This document shows, in pieces, positions 13,943 to 15,062 of a DNA stretch of 15,062 bases. The DNA lies in contig JADYXV010000243.1 in assembly GCA_020853995.1 (NCBI GenBank), forward strand, positions 1 through 15,062, given 5' to 3'. Made by a program: the position numbers and the translations under genes. This DNA comes from Novosphingobium sp. Its GTDB lineage: Bacteria > Pseudomonadota > Alphaproteobacteria > Sphingomonadales > Sphingomonadaceae. The notes beneath the pieces are model-generated. The model was given only the letters and a program-made list of their open reading frames with translations. It was not told where the DNA came from and did no database searches. Each line of letters opens with the position of its first letter. The stretch's first letter is position 1.

Positions 13943-15062
13943 TTATTCGACCAGCCGCAGATACCTTTCCGGCCTTGCGGTTAGTGCCACATTGGCAAGA
14001 CCTTCTATAGGAATCAATCGTTCGATTAAATCGCTATCAAGTTTAAAATTGTTGCCGAGCCGGACAAGTGGCTCACGCGGACCGCCGGTCTTTAACCTTG
14101 CCAGCACTTCGCCCTTTGCCTCGTTGTCGCGCGGTAAAAGCAAGGCGAGCTCTGCGATGGCTTCAGGCCGTGCAACGTCAAGCTTCAATTGCATCCGCGA
14201 TGCACTGGTCACTGACGCCAAAGGACGCGCTCCACGGACCGTTACGCGCGGAGCTTCGTCCGGGTTGGGCCGATCCAGTTCGACGTTTAGCAAGACACAT
14301 GTGCCTTCCTTGGCCCATTGCTGAAACGGCTCCACTAAGCTTTCTTCAAAGCAAGAGGCCGAAAACAGGCCCGAACTGTCCGAAAAATCGGCCATGACGA
14401 AGTCCTTGCCCTTCTTCGTCTTGCGCTTCTGCACGTTCTCGACCAACGCAGCCATGACAGCGGCGGAGCGACCTGCCGCCTCTCCGGTTCCGCCGATCAA
14501 GCTGCCGAAGGTGCGCGCGCCATTGGCCGAGGCAACGGCACGGTATTCCTCGACCGGATGGGCAGCGAAATAGAAGCCGAAGTTCTCTCGCTCAGCCGTC
14601 ATTTGATCCGAACGTGACCACGGCTTTACATCAGCAAGGCGCGTGGCGGGCACAGCGTGATCGTCACCTCCGAACAGACCGCCCTGTCCCGATGTACGCG
14701 AGCGCGAGGCCTCATCAGCCACCGCCATCAGCAGTTCGGCGTTGGCGATCACTTGAGCGCGATTGGGCTCAAGGCAATCAAGCGCGCCGCCTGCGGCCAG
14801 TGCTTCCAACTGCCGCCGGTTCATTGATCCTGCCGGGATTCGCCGGAACAAATCATCAAGTGAGGCAAATGCGCCCTTGGTTTCGCGTTCCTCGACGATC
14901 TGTTCCATCGCCTTTTCGCCAACGTTGCGAAGGCCCGCCAAGGCATAGCGCACGGCATAACCATCATGCGTGCGCTCAACCGTGAATTCGGCAACAGAAT
15001 GATTGATGTCAGGCCCGGCCAACGCGACATTGTTGCGGCGCATGTCATCGACAAAGATTGAC
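13943..15062 (-). CDS. dnaE: DNA polymerase III subunit alpha, C-terminal part (5' end outside window)
   Basis: The last roughly 373 residues of the replicative polymerase catalytic subunit. The frame is open to the window edge, where it reads SIFVDDMRRNNVALAGPDIN, so the PHP and palm domains lie outside. What remains contains the tandem helix-hairpin-helix region (ALAGLRNVGEKAMEQIVEER, then SLDDLFRRI and MNRRQLEALAAGGALD). After it come FGFYFAAHPVEEYR and the OB-fold (AAVMAALVENVQKRKTKKGK, then FVMADFSDSSGLFSASCFEE). The C-terminal tail ends RPERYLRLVE. These features identify the DnaE type rather than PolC. Nothing suggests a defect. The acyl-CoA synthetase follows after 22 nt. Confidence 0.95.
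   Translation of the reverse strand, partial: SIFVDDMRRNNVALAGPDINHSVAEFTVERTHDGYAVRYALAGLRNVGEKAMEQIVEERETKGAFASLDDLFRRIPAGSMNRRQLEALAAGGALDCLEPNRAQVIANAELLMAVADEASRSRTSGQGGLFGGDDHAVPATRLADVKPWSRSDQMTAERENFGFYFAAHPVEEYRAVASANGARTFGSLIGGTGEAAGRSAAVMAALVENVQKRKTKKGKDFVMADFSDSSGLFSASCFEESLVEPFQQWAKEGTCVLLNVELDRPNPDEAPRVTVRGARPLASVTSASRMQLKLDVARPEAIAELALLLPRDNEAKGEVLARLKTGGPREPLVRLGNNFKLDSDLIERLIPIEGLANVALTARPERYLRLVE

Noticed and set aside
1..15062. CRISPR array, tRNA or rRNA genes, insertion sequence or phage genes
   Set aside because: No regularly spaced repeats, no cloverleaf or rRNA-like sequence, and no transposase, integrase or phage protein was seen on either strand.

Overview
The window reads as chromosomal DNA of an alphaproteobacterium, most likely a sphingomonad (Sphingomonadales, for example the Novosphingobium/Erythrobacter group). 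The basis is moderately high GC in the housekeeping genes, sphingomonad-like protein sequences, and the gene order ETF-QO / UDG-like / lytic transglycosylase / moaB. I recall this order from the group but could not check it here. Most of the window is ordinary core metabolism.

Region 1 (1-6806, minus strand) is one long co-directional run, read from high to low coordinates: ETF-ubiquinone oxidoreductase, ispE, an N-formylglutamate amidohydrolase-family protein, ilvD, a small lipoprotein and a bifunctional NAD(P)HX repair enzyme cut by the window edge. Several joints overlap or nearly touch: ispE/amidohydrolase by ATGA, ilvD/lipoprotein 4 nt apart, lipoprotein/nnr by 17 nt. A palindrome sits directly before the ispE ribosome binding site. 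The ilvD leader contains alternative inverted repeats.

Region 2 (about 6868-9990, plus strand) is divergent from ETF-QO. It holds a degenerate, cysteine-free uracil-DNA-glycosylase-like protein, an exported Slt-type lytic transglycosylase and MoaB. The last two overlap.

Region 3 (10012-12306, minus strand) is the accessory-looking part. Sampled lines here have GC in the 40s, against about 65% in a sampled ilvD line. In transcription order it holds a LuxR-type HTH protein with a C-terminal membrane anchor, a five-helix membrane protein of unknown function, a winged-helix regulator, and a tiny protein ending in a membrane helix whose frame overlaps the regulator stop by GTGA. A gene-free stretch of about 430 bases upstream carries direct and inverted repeats. 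If there is something undescribed in this window, this cluster is the best candidate: two DNA-binding proteins and three membrane-associated products with no enzyme.

Region 4 (12307-15062, minus strand) is the C-terminal part of DNA polymerase III alpha (dnaE), followed 22 nt later by an acyl-CoA synthetase gene.

No rRNA, tRNA, CRISPR array, transposase or phage gene was seen.
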